DNA from: JBKCUI01 sp052161625
Lineage (GTDB): Bacteria; Planctomycetota; Planctomycetia; Pirellulales; Pirellulaceae
Assembly (NCBI GenBank): GCA_052161625.1
Contig: CP197412.1
Length of the DNA: 64,000 nucleotides
Strand: one strand, 5' to 3'
Under the pieces are notes generated by a model that had not been told where the DNA came from, ran no database searches, and saw only the letters and a list, made by a program, of their open reading frames with translations. Position numbers and translations under genes: made by a program. Below, in pieces: positions 53,351 through 63,500 of the stretch. Position 1 is the first letter of the stretch; every line of letters begins with the position of its first letter.

Positions 53351-54925
53351 ATGCCACCTACTTTAAAAGTTGTAATCATCAAGCCCAGCAAGTACATGGC
53401 TGATGGCACGGTGGAGCGATTTCATCGCGGATTCATGCCCAATAGTACGGTTCCACATATTCGAAGTATGGTACCTACTGAGGTCCGTCAACAGCGAACT
53501 GAAACACGAGCAATCGACGAATATGTCTACACGGATCTCGACTATCTGAGCTTGCTCGAACCGACTCGGCATTCTCGAACCCTGGTGGCGCTAGTCGGTG
53601 TCCAAAGTCATCAGTTTCATCGTGCGCTCGATCTCGCTGCACTTGCACACCGGAATGGATGCCAAGTAGTGATAGGCGGGCCTCACGTTATGACCTGTGA
53701 TACCTCGATGTTCCATGGATGTGGCGTGAGCTTTGCGCAGTGCGAAGCAGAACTCGTATGGGATGAGGTATTGCAGGACGCAGCATCCGGTGAGTTAAAG
53801 CCTCTATACGGAGTTGGCTTGCGATGGCAAGAAAACCTTGAGTCACCCGTATTGACTCCACCCAACCGGAAAGAGTTAGGAAGGTACATTGTGCCGATGC
53901 TTGGGGTTTATCCGGCGAGAGGATGTCCCTTTCTGTGTAACTTCTGCTCCGTTACGAAGATTGCTGGCCGAAAGATTCGCAGCCAAAGCATCGAAACGAC
54001 CATGGCAAGTTTGAGGGCAGCCAAAGCCGTTGGCGTCAGCACGGTCATGTTCACGTCTGATAACTTCAACAAGTATCCGCAGGCGGAAGATTTACTGCAC
54101 GCGATGATTGACGAAAAGCTCGGAATAAAGTTCTTTGTTCAATGTGATACACAGATATCCAAACAAGAGTCGCTGGTCGAACTTCTTGCTCAAGCGGGAT
54201 GCTACCAGATCTTTGTGGGCGCTGAATCGTTCGATCGAGCGACATTGATCGCTGCCAACAAGAAGCAGAATCGTCCCGATACCTATCACGATATCGTTCG
54301 ATTGTGTCGAGCAAATGGAATCGCTTCGCACTTTTCTAACATTATTGGATTCCCAAATGACACCGAGGAGTCGATTCGAGGTCACCTCGAGGTGCTGCGA
54401 TCTATCTCTCCGAATTGGGCGTCTTTCTATATACTTTGCCCGATCCCCGGTACGGATCAGTATGATGATTTCATGCGAGAAGATTTGATAACGGAATCGA
54501 ATCTAGATCGCTTCGATACCACCTGCCTCACATGGCGACATCCCCATCTTTCACCGACTCGACTTTCCGAACTTCTTTATAATTGTTACCGTGAGTTTAA
54601 TACACTGGGACATTCACTAAAGAATATTCATAAAATAACCCGCCGAAATGGAAGAGGAAGTCTCGGGGAAAAAATTGGAAGTCTAGCGATGTCTTCCTTC
54701 ATTCGTTACTGTGCTTGGCGCCATACGCATCCCATGTCTGGTGGAGTCTTGCGAGCAAAACAAGATCATGTGAGCGATTACATCGGTTTTCGCAAGCGTG
54801 TATTCGGTGTGGAACTAGCTCCATTACCGAAAAGCCTGAGCACGCACAGCATCGATCGCACTTTAGAATCAACCCCGAGTGTGGCAGGCGATTTCATTGC
54901 CTCTCCAGCACTCACAATCCTTTAG
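53351..54925 (+). CDS. B12-binding radical SAM protein
   Basis: 524 residues. The N-terminal part (about 1-170) has the B12-binding fold pattern of this group (HRNGCQVVIGGPHVM). The radical SAM core carries CxxxCxxC in ARGCPFLCNFCSV. Further conserved: VMFTSDNFNKYPQ, QIFVGAESFD, SNIIGFPNDTEESI and CPIPGTDQYDD. Proteins of this type include hopanoid, bacteriochlorophyll and lipid-modifying enzymes; the substrate is unknown. The last part is not recognised. Confidence 0.85.
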   Translation: MPPTLKVVIIKPSKYMADGTVERFHRGFMPNSTVPHIRSMVPTEVRQQRTETRAIDEYVYTDLDYLSLLEPTRHSRTLVALVGVQSHQFHRALDLAALAHRNGCQVVIGGPHVMTCDTSMFHGCGVSFAQCEAELVWDEVLQDAASGELKPLYGVGLRWQENLESPVLTPPNRKELGRYIVPMLGVYPARGCPFLCNFCSVTKIAGRKIRSQSIETTMASLRAAKAVGVSTVMFTSDNFNKYPQAEDLLHAMIDEKLGIKFFVQCDTQISKQESLVELLAQAGCYQIFVGAESFDRATLIAANKKQNRPDTYHDIVRLCRANGIASHFSNIIGFPNDTEESIRGHLEVLRSISPNWASFYILCPIPGTDQYDDFMREDLITESNLDRFDTTCLTWRHPHLSPTRLSELLYNCYREFNTLGHSLKNIHKITRRNGRGSLGEKIGSLAMSSFIRYCAWRHTHPMSGGVLRAKQDHVSDYIGFRKRVFGVELAPLPKSLSTHSIDRTLESTPSVAGDFIASPALTIL

Positions 54926-54945
54926 CTGACATAGGAATTTTGCCA

Positions 54946-55119
54946 ATGTTGCAAACCATTTTGATCGTTTTATTGATCCTGTTTCTTGTGGGTGGGATCG
55001 GAACGCTCCCCAATTGGTCGCACAGTCGAAGTTGGGGATATGGCCCAAGCGGCGGATTCAGTCTCGTCAGCATCGTCCTTGTGGTGTTGCTTATTCTGTT
55101 GCTCACTGGCCGCATCTAG
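54946..55119 (+). CDS. DUF3309 small membrane protein
   Basis: 57 residues: a hydrophobic start, the conserved middle NWSHSRSWGYGPSGG, and a second hydrophobic segment ending in LLTGRI. The match to DUF3309 is end to end. AGGA lies 10 bases before the ATG. Function unknown; the family occurs in stress-type gene clusters. Confidence 0.9.
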   Translation: MLQTILIVLLILFLVGGIGTLPNWSHSRSWGYGPSGGFSLVSIVLVVLLILLLTGRI

Positions 55120-55240
55120 GGATCGTTTCGCGGATCTATGCGATCGCGAGAGCTTCCAGTCAAATTCGGTGTGATGCCGCGAACGGATTAAAATACGCTT
55201 GCAGCGATTGTCGTAAGCGTTTCTCAGAGAGGATACGTTG

Positions 55241-57076
55241 ATGTCATCGGTCACCGCGGAAGAGATCAAGTCGGGCATGGGAGCTATCCCGCATACAAAG
55301 GGAGTTTCTTTCCGAGTTTGGGCACCCCATGCCGATGCGGTTTACATCGCAGGCTCGTTCAACGCGTGGGACCCGGGTGGTATGCTCATGATCAAGGAGG
55401 GGGCTGGCTATTGGTATGCTGATGTTGCAACCGCTAAGATTGGCGACGAGTATCGTTATCGCATCGTGAACGGCAACAAGACCATGATGAGGATCGACCC
55501 CTATGCACGTCAGGTCACCAATTCCATTGGGAATGCAGTAATTCACGACTCACACTTCGACTGGGGGGATGACAACTTTCGACTGCCACCTATCAATGAA
55601 CTCGTCATTTATGAGATGCATTTGGGTACTTTTCACGACACCCAAGACGATTCTACAAACGGTTTCGATGAAACACTACAGAAGCTCGACTATCTAAAAA
55701 AACTGGGTGTGAATGTTATCGAATTGATGCCATTAGCTGAGTTTGGAGGGTACTCATCGTGGGGATATAATCCTTCGTGTGTCTTTGCAGTGGAAGGCAA
55801 TTATGGAGGTCCCATTGCATTCAAACGCTTTGTGAAAGCCGTTCATCAAGCTGGGATGGGGTTGATTTTGGACGTGGTCTACAACCATTTCGGTCCGAGT
55901 GATTTGGACCTATGGCAGTTTGATGGATGGAGCGAGAATGGCTTCGGCGGAATCTATTTCTACAACGACTGGCGCTCCGAAACTCCGTGGGGTGCAACTC
56001 GTCCTGACTACGGACGAGGGGAAGTGCGCCAGTTCATTCGCGACAATGCGATGATGTGGCTGGAAGAGTATCATGTCGATGGCTTACGTTTGGACATGAC
56101 CTTTTTTATGCATCATGTACGTGGCGATGGCGATCCCGGTGGAAATCTACCCGATGGATGGAGTCTCACTCAATGGATTAATCGTGAAGTGCACAGTAGA
56201 TTTCCTGGACGCATTACGATCGCGGAGGACATGCGGACCGACGATCGAATCACCAAATCTCCAGATCAAGGGGGAGCGGGCTTCACTGCGCAATGGGGAG
56301 CGAAATTTGTTCATCCGATTCGAGAGGCTGTCATCACTACGAACGACGAACAAAGGTCGTTGGACAGCGTTCGCAAGGCGCTCGAAGGAAGCTATAACGG
56401 CGACCCTTTTCAACGCGTTGTCTTTAGTGAATCGCACGATGAAGTGGCAAACGGGAAAGCTCGCATTGCTACCGAAATCGATCCTCAGAATCCTGACAGT
56501 TGGTTTTCGCAAAAGCGTACGACATTAGCTGCAGCCTTGGTTCTCACCGCGCCTGGTATTCCGATGCTGTTTCAAGGGCAAGAATTTCTTGAAGATGGGT
56601 GGTTTCAAGATTCGGTTCCGCTGGACTGGGGCCGATCGGAGACTTTTAGTGGGATCGTTCGTTTATACCGTGATCTTATACATCTTCGGCTCAATCGGTT
56701 CGGATCGACAAAAGGTCTTACAGGTTCTGGCCTAAACACCTTTCACCAGAACCAGGCCGATAATGTGCTGGCATATCACCGTTGGCACCAGTCGGGCGCT
56801 GGGGATGATGTCTTGGTGGTTTGTAATCTGTCTCACAAGCCGCACCACGCTTATCGCCTAGGATTTCCTAACTGCGGTACTTGGTGCGTGCGGTTCAATA
56901 GCGATTTCAATGGATACAGCAAATCCTTCTCCAACACGATTTGCGATGATGTGATTGCGAATCGATTGAACCAAACCGATCCGCTAGCGTCGCAGTGGCG
57001 AGACGGATTTCCAAACGAAGGATTGATTCACATTGGGCCCTACAGTGTGTTGATCCTGTCGCAGGACAAGACCTGA
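55241..57076 (+). CDS. GH13 alpha-glucan enzyme with CBM48 (branching enzyme-like)
   Basis: 611 residues. The N-terminal CBM48 domain (GVSFRVWAPHADAVYIAGSFNAWD) is followed by the GH13 barrel. Conserved blocks: DVVYNHFGPSD, GLRLDMT with the nucleophile Asp (about residue 285), TIAEDM with the acid Glu (about 328), and SESHDE with the third Asp (about 400). The pattern fits glycogen branching enzyme or a trehalohydrolase-type member of GH13. AGAGAGGAT precedes the ATG. In this setting it may serve storage or stress polysaccharide formation. Confidence 0.85.
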   Translation: MSSVTAEEIKSGMGAIPHTKGVSFRVWAPHADAVYIAGSFNAWDPGGMLMIKEGAGYWYADVATAKIGDEYRYRIVNGNKTMMRIDPYARQVTNSIGNAVIHDSHFDWGDDNFRLPPINELVIYEMHLGTFHDTQDDSTNGFDETLQKLDYLKKLGVNVIELMPLAEFGGYSSWGYNPSCVFAVEGNYGGPIAFKRFVKAVHQAGMGLILDVVYNHFGPSDLDLWQFDGWSENGFGGIYFYNDWRSETPWGATRPDYGRGEVRQFIRDNAMMWLEEYHVDGLRLDMTFFMHHVRGDGDPGGNLPDGWSLTQWINREVHSRFPGRITIAEDMRTDDRITKSPDQGGAGFTAQWGAKFVHPIREAVITTNDEQRSLDSVRKALEGSYNGDPFQRVVFSESHDEVANGKARIATEIDPQNPDSWFSQKRTTLAAALVLTAPGIPMLFQGQEFLEDGWFQDSVPLDWGRSETFSGIVRLYRDLIHLRLNRFGSTKGLTGSGLNTFHQNQADNVLAYHRWHQSGAGDDVLVVCNLSHKPHHAYRLGFPNCGTWCVRFNSDFNGYSKSFSNTICDDVIANRLNQTDPLASQWRDGFPNEGLIHIGPYSVLILSQDKT

Positions 57077-57167
57077 TAACGCTAGTAGATTTACTTTGTG
57101 ATCATGGAGCGGCAACAATCAGGAAGCTTGCCTTGACATGCGAGATTCCTTTTGCATTATCCGTTCG

Positions 57168-57353
57168 TTACTTTGCTTTCGTTGTAAAAGCGTCGGCATC
57201 CTTCCTCATCTTGCCACTGTCGATCTCTAAGTTGAAGTTCGTCTTGCTTTGTTCGTTGCCACCGGTATTCGTCACCGTGAACCACTTTTGATAGAAACCG
57301 CCAGCTACGATTACGATCAAGATCAGAAACAAAAAGAGGAGAAGTCGCTTCAT
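57168..57353 (-). CDS. Small membrane-anchored protein
   Basis: 61 residues. One N-terminal membrane segment (LLLFLFLILIVIVAGGF) and a short hydrophilic tail (QKWFTVTNTGGNEQSKTNF), so a small anchored peptide facing outward. Its ATG overlaps the stop of the upstream YXWGXW-like gene (ATGA). No family recognised. Confidence 0.65.
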   Translation of the reverse strand: MKRLLLFLFLILIVIVAGGFYQKWFTVTNTGGNEQSKTNFNLEIDSGKMRKDADAFTTKAK

Positions 57354-58852
57354 GATAGGTCCTTGTCTCTCTTGCCAACGCCCTTATCACCTTTGCCGCG
57401 TCCCTCTCCATCATTACCCTTGCCGCGCACGGGCGGCTGGCCCTTTTCGACTCGCGGAGGCCGCGGTTTTGGTTGAACTCTAGGGTCGGCAGGGGGAGCC
57501 GCGATGACTTTCGGTGGTGCTTTGCCAGGCGCCAGCTTTTGGATCGGCGATCCCACAATCGTCGAACGCGGGATTCGAGTGCGCATAGGAGTCGCCTTGC
57601 TATCGGTCCGACCGCCGGCGCGACCCGTGACATCCGATTCCCATTTGAGTCGTTGTTCGTTCAAGGCCCGAATTTCCGACCCTCGTTTGCTAAGTTGCTG
57701 TCGAGCTTCTGGAGCAAGCGGCTGTATACGATGAGGTAACGCCTTGGATTGGGACAGTTCCTCTAAGGTCGTACCCACACGAAAACTATCATCCGCAACA
57801 GTTCCGCCTTGCGCAAATCTCTCCCGTTGGGACCTCAAATCGCGTGGAGGTCGATTGGGCTCATGGTCTCTTCGGCGAGTGTATTCGGTTGCCATCCGTT
57901 GATTCCATTGCTGGTCATTCCGATGCTGCCAACGTTGTTGGGCGTAAAACGGATCGTACCCCGAATTGCGGTTGTTGAAGGAAAACCAGGGTGAAATGCC
58001 TTGGGTTGCATAGTTTGCGCCATAGTAATCACCAAAGTAATAGTGGCCATAACTGGGTCTTAGGAAGAGGTGATTGGAGAATACGTTCGGGTTGATGACT
58101 GTTACGGGCGAATAGCGAAAGTCTCGCTGTGTGTAGGCACTGGACCTGAAATAAACGGGTGCGTACAAAACACCTCGACGATTCACGTTGTAGTCAAAAT
58201 ATCCGTCCACGAAGACATAGCCTCGAGGCGTCCAGACATAGCGGGCTGGAATCCAATTCCAATCGTCTTGGCCAGGCGCCCAATAACCGGGGCGCCACGC
58301 ATAGCCATTCTGCTGCCAAACCCAACTCCCAGGCAACCAACTATGGTCTGCGGAGGGAGCCGGTACGTTTGGGCCCGCTTCGACCGTCGCTGGTGGTTCA
58401 GGTAAGTACTCAATCTCTTGTAAACTAGCATCGGCCCAATACCCCGACGTCCATTGAGCGCCCTTACCAGCCGGTGCCCAGTATCCTGGAATCCATTGTC
58501 GATCGGGGGGCGCAGCTCGCCAAATTCCACTGACCCAAATAAAGTCTTCCCTATCGTCATCCCATGCCCAATATCCTGGGATCCATGTGATGTTGTCTCC
58601 CTCAGGTTGCTGCTCTGGAGGAAGTTCCTCGATAGCAGCAGGAGGCTTTTTCGGAATCGCAAGCCCGGGTTCGGGATCGAACACAATCGTCTCTGCGAAT
58701 GCTTCATGCACGGGGCCACGGGTCAGGATTTCTACTTCATTATCGGCTGGCGCCACGCCAACTTGAGCGATAGCCGGATTCATGAAAATAGCAAGGTTGA
58801 AAGCTATGGAAGCGGCAATGGAGTACCACCTGATCTTTCCTATTCGATACAT
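57350..58852 (-). CDS. Secreted YXWGXW-like repeat protein
   Basis: 500 residues. A signal peptide (cleavage near PAIAQ) is followed by repeats of the type WIPGYWAWDDD, WIPGYWAPAGKG, WTSGYWAD, WLPGSWVWQQNGYAWRPGYWAPG. This matches the YXWGXW pattern with PGYW as the core. The second half is Arg/Gln-rich, and the C-terminus is Pro/Lys/Gly-rich (KGNDGEGRGKGDKGVGK). The likely role is cell-surface or envelope material. It is coupled to the small membrane protein. Confidence 0.85.
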   Translation of the reverse strand: MYRIGKIRWYSIAASIAFNLAIFMNPAIAQVGVAPADNEVEILTRGPVHEAFAETIVFDPEPGLAIPKKPPAAIEELPPEQQPEGDNITWIPGYWAWDDDREDFIWVSGIWRAAPPDRQWIPGYWAPAGKGAQWTSGYWADASLQEIEYLPEPPATVEAGPNVPAPSADHSWLPGSWVWQQNGYAWRPGYWAPGQDDWNWIPARYVWTPRGYVFVDGYFDYNVNRRGVLYAPVYFRSSAYTQRDFRYSPVTVINPNVFSNHLFLRPSYGHYYFGDYYGANYATQGISPWFSFNNRNSGYDPFYAQQRWQHRNDQQWNQRMATEYTRRRDHEPNRPPRDLRSQRERFAQGGTVADDSFRVGTTLEELSQSKALPHRIQPLAPEARQQLSKRGSEIRALNEQRLKWESDVTGRAGGRTDSKATPMRTRIPRSTIVGSPIQKLAPGKAPPKVIAAPPADPRVQPKPRPPRVEKGQPPVRGKGNDGEGRGKGDKGVGKRDKDLS

Positions 58853-58937
58853 AGTTAATATCCGATCATAATTGTTGTTTCGTTATTTTGTTCCATCTGT
58901 CTGTTGCGCCAGTGGCACATTCCAGCCTATTTACTTA

Positions 58938-59114
58938 TCAACCCCAAAAGCGTCCTCGTCCTGCTCCGTTAAAGACGAAGGACAACACAGCCAGAACAAG
59001 GAAAACAACAAATAGTATTTTGGCAATCCCCACGAAGGATCCTGCGATCCCTCCAAATCCCAGAACGGCTGCGATCAATGCAATAACCAAACAAGCAATT
59101 GCTAACTGTAGCAT
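58938..59114 (-). CDS. DUF1328 small membrane protein
   Basis: 58 residues: MLQLAIACLVIALIAAVLG, then the conserved FGGIAGSFVGIAKILFVVF and a charged C-terminus (GRGRFWG). The match to DUF1328 is complete. AAGGAAA precedes the ATG by a good distance. Two membrane segments. Function unknown; these proteins are typical of stress regulons. Confidence 0.9.
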   Translation of the reverse strand: MLQLAIACLVIALIAAVLGFGGIAGSFVGIAKILFVVFLVLAVLSFVFNGAGRGRFWG

Positions 59115-59301
59115 GATTCATTTCCTTAAAGTGCTCATGGTAATTCTCTATGCGTTGGATGAAGCTACCTGCCAACGGAAGAGGTGCACTCCAGCCGAAG
59201 CCGACGGAGAAAGCCCAATCGTCATTGGGAATGGCCCCCACCAACGCCGGCTTTCTCTGTCTGTCTTCACTTGTCAGTTCACTCTGACGAGATTGAGGGG
59301 A

Positions 59302-59970
59302 TTACTTCCCCAGTTTCGCAGTTCTGGTCACGGAACTGTCGGAAAGACGTTCCATCAGACTGGATGCTGCCTTCATATGCGCGTCATTTTTGGCAAGACT
59401 CGCCTTGATGAAATCCTGCAATTCTCCCGTGGTATGGCGTTGCAGTACCGTAAGGCTTGAGTGCATCATCCCATGCTTCGCAATTTGCATACCCACGAAG
59501 CAGGAATCGAATTCCTCCCCTTCTTTCTTGCTGAGCATTTCCTTCCCGTCCTTCAGGCACTGATCGGAAATTTCTTGGTGAATCTGCAAGAAGTCGACTT
59601 CATTCGGGTTGCTGTTCGCAACTGGCGACACTTGGGTGCTTGTTTTCTTACCTGCAGCAGCTTTGGTTGCTAAACCTTTTAGCTCCTCCAGGCATTCTTG
59701 GTGCGACTTTTCCAAAGTAGTTGCCAAACCTTTGACGTCCTCATGGGTCGCCCTCTCCTTCGCAAAGCTCGCAATCGCAACCACTTCCTGGTTGGTAATT
59801 GCAAGGCATTTTGCGAAGATTTGTTCCTTCGACAGTCGAGTTTCCAGTGAAGAAGTCTGGTTCGCCTGCTGCGTTTTGGCTGCAGATTGCCCCGGCGATG
59901 CTTGTTGTGCACTAAGCGAACCAGCCGAGAGGAGTGTTGCAAGTGTCGCTATGGTGATTTGGAATTTCAT
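59302..59970 (-). CDS. DUF4142 secreted protein
   Basis: 222 residues. The signal peptide (cleavage near SLSAQ) begins at the ATG at 59970, preceded by TAGGGTAA; a start at 59991 is less likely. The rest is helical with the DUF4142 pattern (NQEVVAIASFAKERATHEDVK; DSCFVGMQIAKHGMM). The family is ferritin-like in fold but its function is not established. No iron ligands are obvious. Confidence 0.85.
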   Translation of the reverse strand: MKFQITIATLATLLSAGSLSAQQASPGQSAAKTQQANQTSSLETRLSKEQIFAKCLAITNQEVVAIASFAKERATHEDVKGLATTLEKSHQECLEELKGLATKAAAGKKTSTQVSPVANSNPNEVDFLQIHQEISDQCLKDGKEMLSKKEGEEFDSCFVGMQIAKHGMMHSSLTVLQRHTTGELQDFIKASLAKNDAHMKAASSLMERLSDSSVTRTAKLGK

Positions 59971-60065
59971 GGTTGTTACCCTAGGTTTCAAAAGTGTTAT
60001 TAAAGAGTTGGCGTGTTTGGTCGATTGGGAAATCCAATCGAAATAATTGGCTTGATGCCAAAACG

Positions 60066-60338
60066 TTACGCATTTGCGAGCGACGGAATATGTTTTCCGC
60101 AGTCCACGGCTAGTATTTTTGTCTCATCATCCTCACTCATCGTCATTCGAATCGTTGAACCCGACTTGAGGTCCGATAGCTTGGCTTCCTTTCCGTCACA
60201 AGTGACCTTTACTTCCTTGGCGACAGTGTAGTTGTGCTCGTTACCGTTCCCGCAGGTAGATTTGATCTTGTCACCTGAGACCTTAATGAGCTTCTCGTCG
60301 CACGAATTCCCTGCCACCTTGGCGTTGTCTGTCTTCAT
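60066..60338 (-). CDS. Small beta-barrel-like protein with Cys pairs
   Basis: 90 residues from ATG at 60338, with AAGGGA upstream. Pattern: EHNYTVAKEVKVTCDGKEAKL, then SDLKSGSTIRMTMSEDDETKILAVDCGK, typical of small OB-like domains that I recall in planctomycetes ('VTCDGK..KLSDLK.G..I.V'). Four Cys (SCDEK, TCGNG, TCDGK, DCGK) may bind a metal. No signal peptide. Divergent from the large sensor gene. Confidence 0.7.
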   Translation of the reverse strand: MKTDNAKVAGNSCDEKLIKVSGDKIKSTCGNGNEHNYTVAKEVKVTCDGKEAKLSDLKSGSTIRMTMSEDDETKILAVDCGKHIPSLANA

Positions 60339-60435
60339 TTCCAATCCCTTTCAATGTATGGCGATACTGTACCCACGATTCAACGCATCAAGTGACGTTG
60401 AATAAAGCATGGATACTTGGCCATTGCGTTGATTC

Positions 60436-60456
60436 TTGCGTGGACCGTCCACGCAA
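60436..60456. promoter_or_regulatory. Perfect 21-bp palindrome in divergent promoter region
   Basis: TTGCGTGGAC-C-GTCCACGCAA. It lies between the 90-residue protein gene (minus) and the CheB-CheR kinase (plus), about 100 and 140 bases from their starts. Symmetry with a 1-base centre and full-arm complementarity suits a dimeric regulator. Confidence 0.65.
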
Positions 60457-60598
60457 CCTATCGATGGAATCGTGAAAGCTGCATGGCGGATGTGACCATG
60501 CGAAAACCCATTTGCCTGGATTGCATCGCACTCTCTCGACAAAACTGGTACAGTTGACGGTTTGTCCCAGACCAGTCAGCACAGGATGGACTTGAAGC

Positions 60599-63500
60599 AT
60601 GAAAAAAAGTCCAAAGGTCTTGCAAATGGATTCGAGCAATCCCTCCAAGCAGATTGAGCGTTCAAGCATGGACGCAATAGTGCCAGTGCCAATAATTGCA
60701 AATCCACCAGAAATCTCATCCAGTACGTATCCCATTGCTGGACTAGTTGCTTCTGCGGGCGGGTTAGACGCATTTAAAAAGTTCTTTTCTGCGATGCCTG
60801 GCGACAGCGGTCTTGCCTTTGTACTGGTTCCGCATCTCGACCCATCTCATGAAAGTATGATGGTCGAATTGCTAGGGAAATTAACTCCCATGCCTGTGAT
60901 GGAGGCCAAGCAAGGAATGGCAGTTCTTCCAAACTGTATCTACATTATTCCTCCGAATATCTTTTTATCGATTTCGGGAGGATTGCTACAACTGAATCTC
61001 CCGCCAGCAGGTCATGGTTGGCAAACTTCCATCGATTACTTTCTGCGATCGCTCGCTGATGATCAAGGTGAGCGAGCGATTGGCATTGTTCTATCTGGGA
61101 CCGGCAGTCACGGATCGCTTGGTATCCGTGAGATCAAGCTTGCTGGAGGTATGGTGATGGCTCAGAAACCGGAGACGGCGGAGTATGACCAAATGCCACT
61201 CAATGCGATTAGCACTGGTGTCATCGATTACGTGCTACCTCCAGAGCAGATGCCAGCAGCGCTTTTGAAATACATTCAGCAGCCATACCTTCGCCAGCAT
61301 AGCGACGAAATGGCGCTTGCCGAGCAAGCATCCGACTTGCTCAATCAAATATTGGTCATATTGCAATCTCAAGCAAAGTACGATTTTCGCCCTTATCGCA
61401 AGCCAATGGTGTTGCGAAGGATCCAACGGCGTATGGGAATTGTCCAAATTGACAATTTGTCTCATTACCTAGAATTCCTTAAGGAAAAACCGGAGGAAAT
61501 CACTGCGCTCTACAAAGACCTTTTGATTAGTGTGACCGCGTTTTTTCGAGACCCCGATGCCTATCAAATTCTGGAAAAGGAAGTCATCCCGGCATTGCTG
61601 GCTCAACACAACAGCAGCCTTCCGATCCGAGTTTGGGTGGCCGGTTGCGCAAGCGGCGAAGAAGCATATTCCATTGCGATGTTATGGATCGAGGCAATCG
61701 AGATCGCAAAGCTATCGTTTGCAATTCAAGTGTTTGCGAGCGACATCGATGCGAGCGCAATTGACGTAGCGCGTGCTGGTATTTATCCAGCCAGTATCGC
61801 GGGTGATGTTTCTCCCAAAAGACTCCGAGCATTTTTTACGATGCTCGATGAGAACCACTATCAGATCAACAAAAAACTGAGGGAATCGGTTGTATTCTCG
61901 CACCAAAACTTGATTGGTGATGCCCCCTTCTCGAAGATTGATTTGATTTCTTGTAGGAACTTGCTGATTTATCTTGAGCCGGAGATGCAAAAGAATGTGA
62001 TTGCACTTTTTCACTTCGCACTGGTGGCGGGTGGCTACCTTCTATTAGGTCCATCGGAAACGATTGGTAGATCCGGCGAACTGTTTGAGACGGTCTCCAA
62101 AAAGTGGCGAGTCTTTCGAAGACTCGAATCGGTGAAACGCGACGTCATCAATATACCACTTCGAAAGTCCACGGAACCGTACCGGGTGATTGCTTCGAGT
62201 TCGCCTTCGGCACCCCACCGCAAAAGCTTCAAGGAAATCACAGAGCAACTGATTCTAAACGAACATGCTCCAGCAGCAGCGCTCTGCAATCACTCGCTGG
62301 AGGTTCTCTATGTGACGGGTCCGTTGGCCAACTTTCTCGAGTTTCCCAGGGGCGAACTCACGAAAGATCTACTGGCCATGGCGAGGCCAGGCTTGCGTAC
62401 CAAACTGCGGGCCGCTTGCCGGAATGCCATCCAGGAACGCAAGACCATCGTTACAAAAGATATTCGAATCAATCGTGGTGGTCAGTACTTCAAATGTTCG
62501 GTTATAGCTAAACCATTGGCGGAGCCTAAAGAAGTTGCAGGCCTTTTATTGGTTCTTTTCTATGAGTCTTTGCCCTTCTGGGAAACTGAGAAAAGCGGTT
62601 CCTCAGCGTCCACATGGATTGGAAGTGAATCCGTTCAGGACGATGATTCGCCGTTGACGCAGCAGCTTGAAATGGAACTCAAGTCGATGAGCGAAGAATT
62701 GAGGAGTACCGTTGAGGAAATGGAAAGCTCGAACGAGGAACTCAAAACCTCGAACGAGGAGATCATGTCTGTCAACGAGGAACTTCAATCGGTCAACGAA
62801 GAATTAGAGACCTCAAAGGAGGAATTGCAGTCGCTAAATGAGGAACTTTCCACAGTCAATGGCCAGCTGCAAGAGAAGGTGAACGAACTGAAGCAATCCA
62901 CAGAAGATATGACGAACCTAATGTCGAGTACGGAGATCGCGACCATATTTCTCGACGAACAATTGCGCATCAAGCTCTTCACTCCTCCAACCAAATCCTT
63001 ACTGAATCTGCTTTCAACCGACGTTGGCCGTCCGTTGAAGGACATTGCACCCAAGTTCGCGGATGATTCGATGATTCAAGAGTGCCGCGATGTGCTCGAG
63101 ACAGAGAAAGCGCTCGAGCGAGAGCTGAAAACGGAGGATTCCAAACACTTCCTACGTCGAATCCTACCCTATCGTTCCTCGGACAATTTCGTCAGTGGAG
63201 TCGTTATTACGTTTATCGACCTGACTCAGAGGAAGAATTCGGAGGCAGTGCAGCGGGAAACGGATGCTCGACATTTCGCAGAGCTCTATGAAGGAGCTGA
63301 AAGACTGCAGGCGATTCTCAATGCCGCTGCAGATGCGATTATTACCATCGATCTGCAAGGAAAGATCGAAAGTGTCAATCGAGCTACGGAGAGCCTTTTT
63401 CAGTACCAACGTGACGAGCTTATTGGCAAAAACATCGCGTCGTTGATGCCATTCTTGCTCGCTGCGGACCAAGATCAAAACCGAGAAGCTTCAGCGACCA

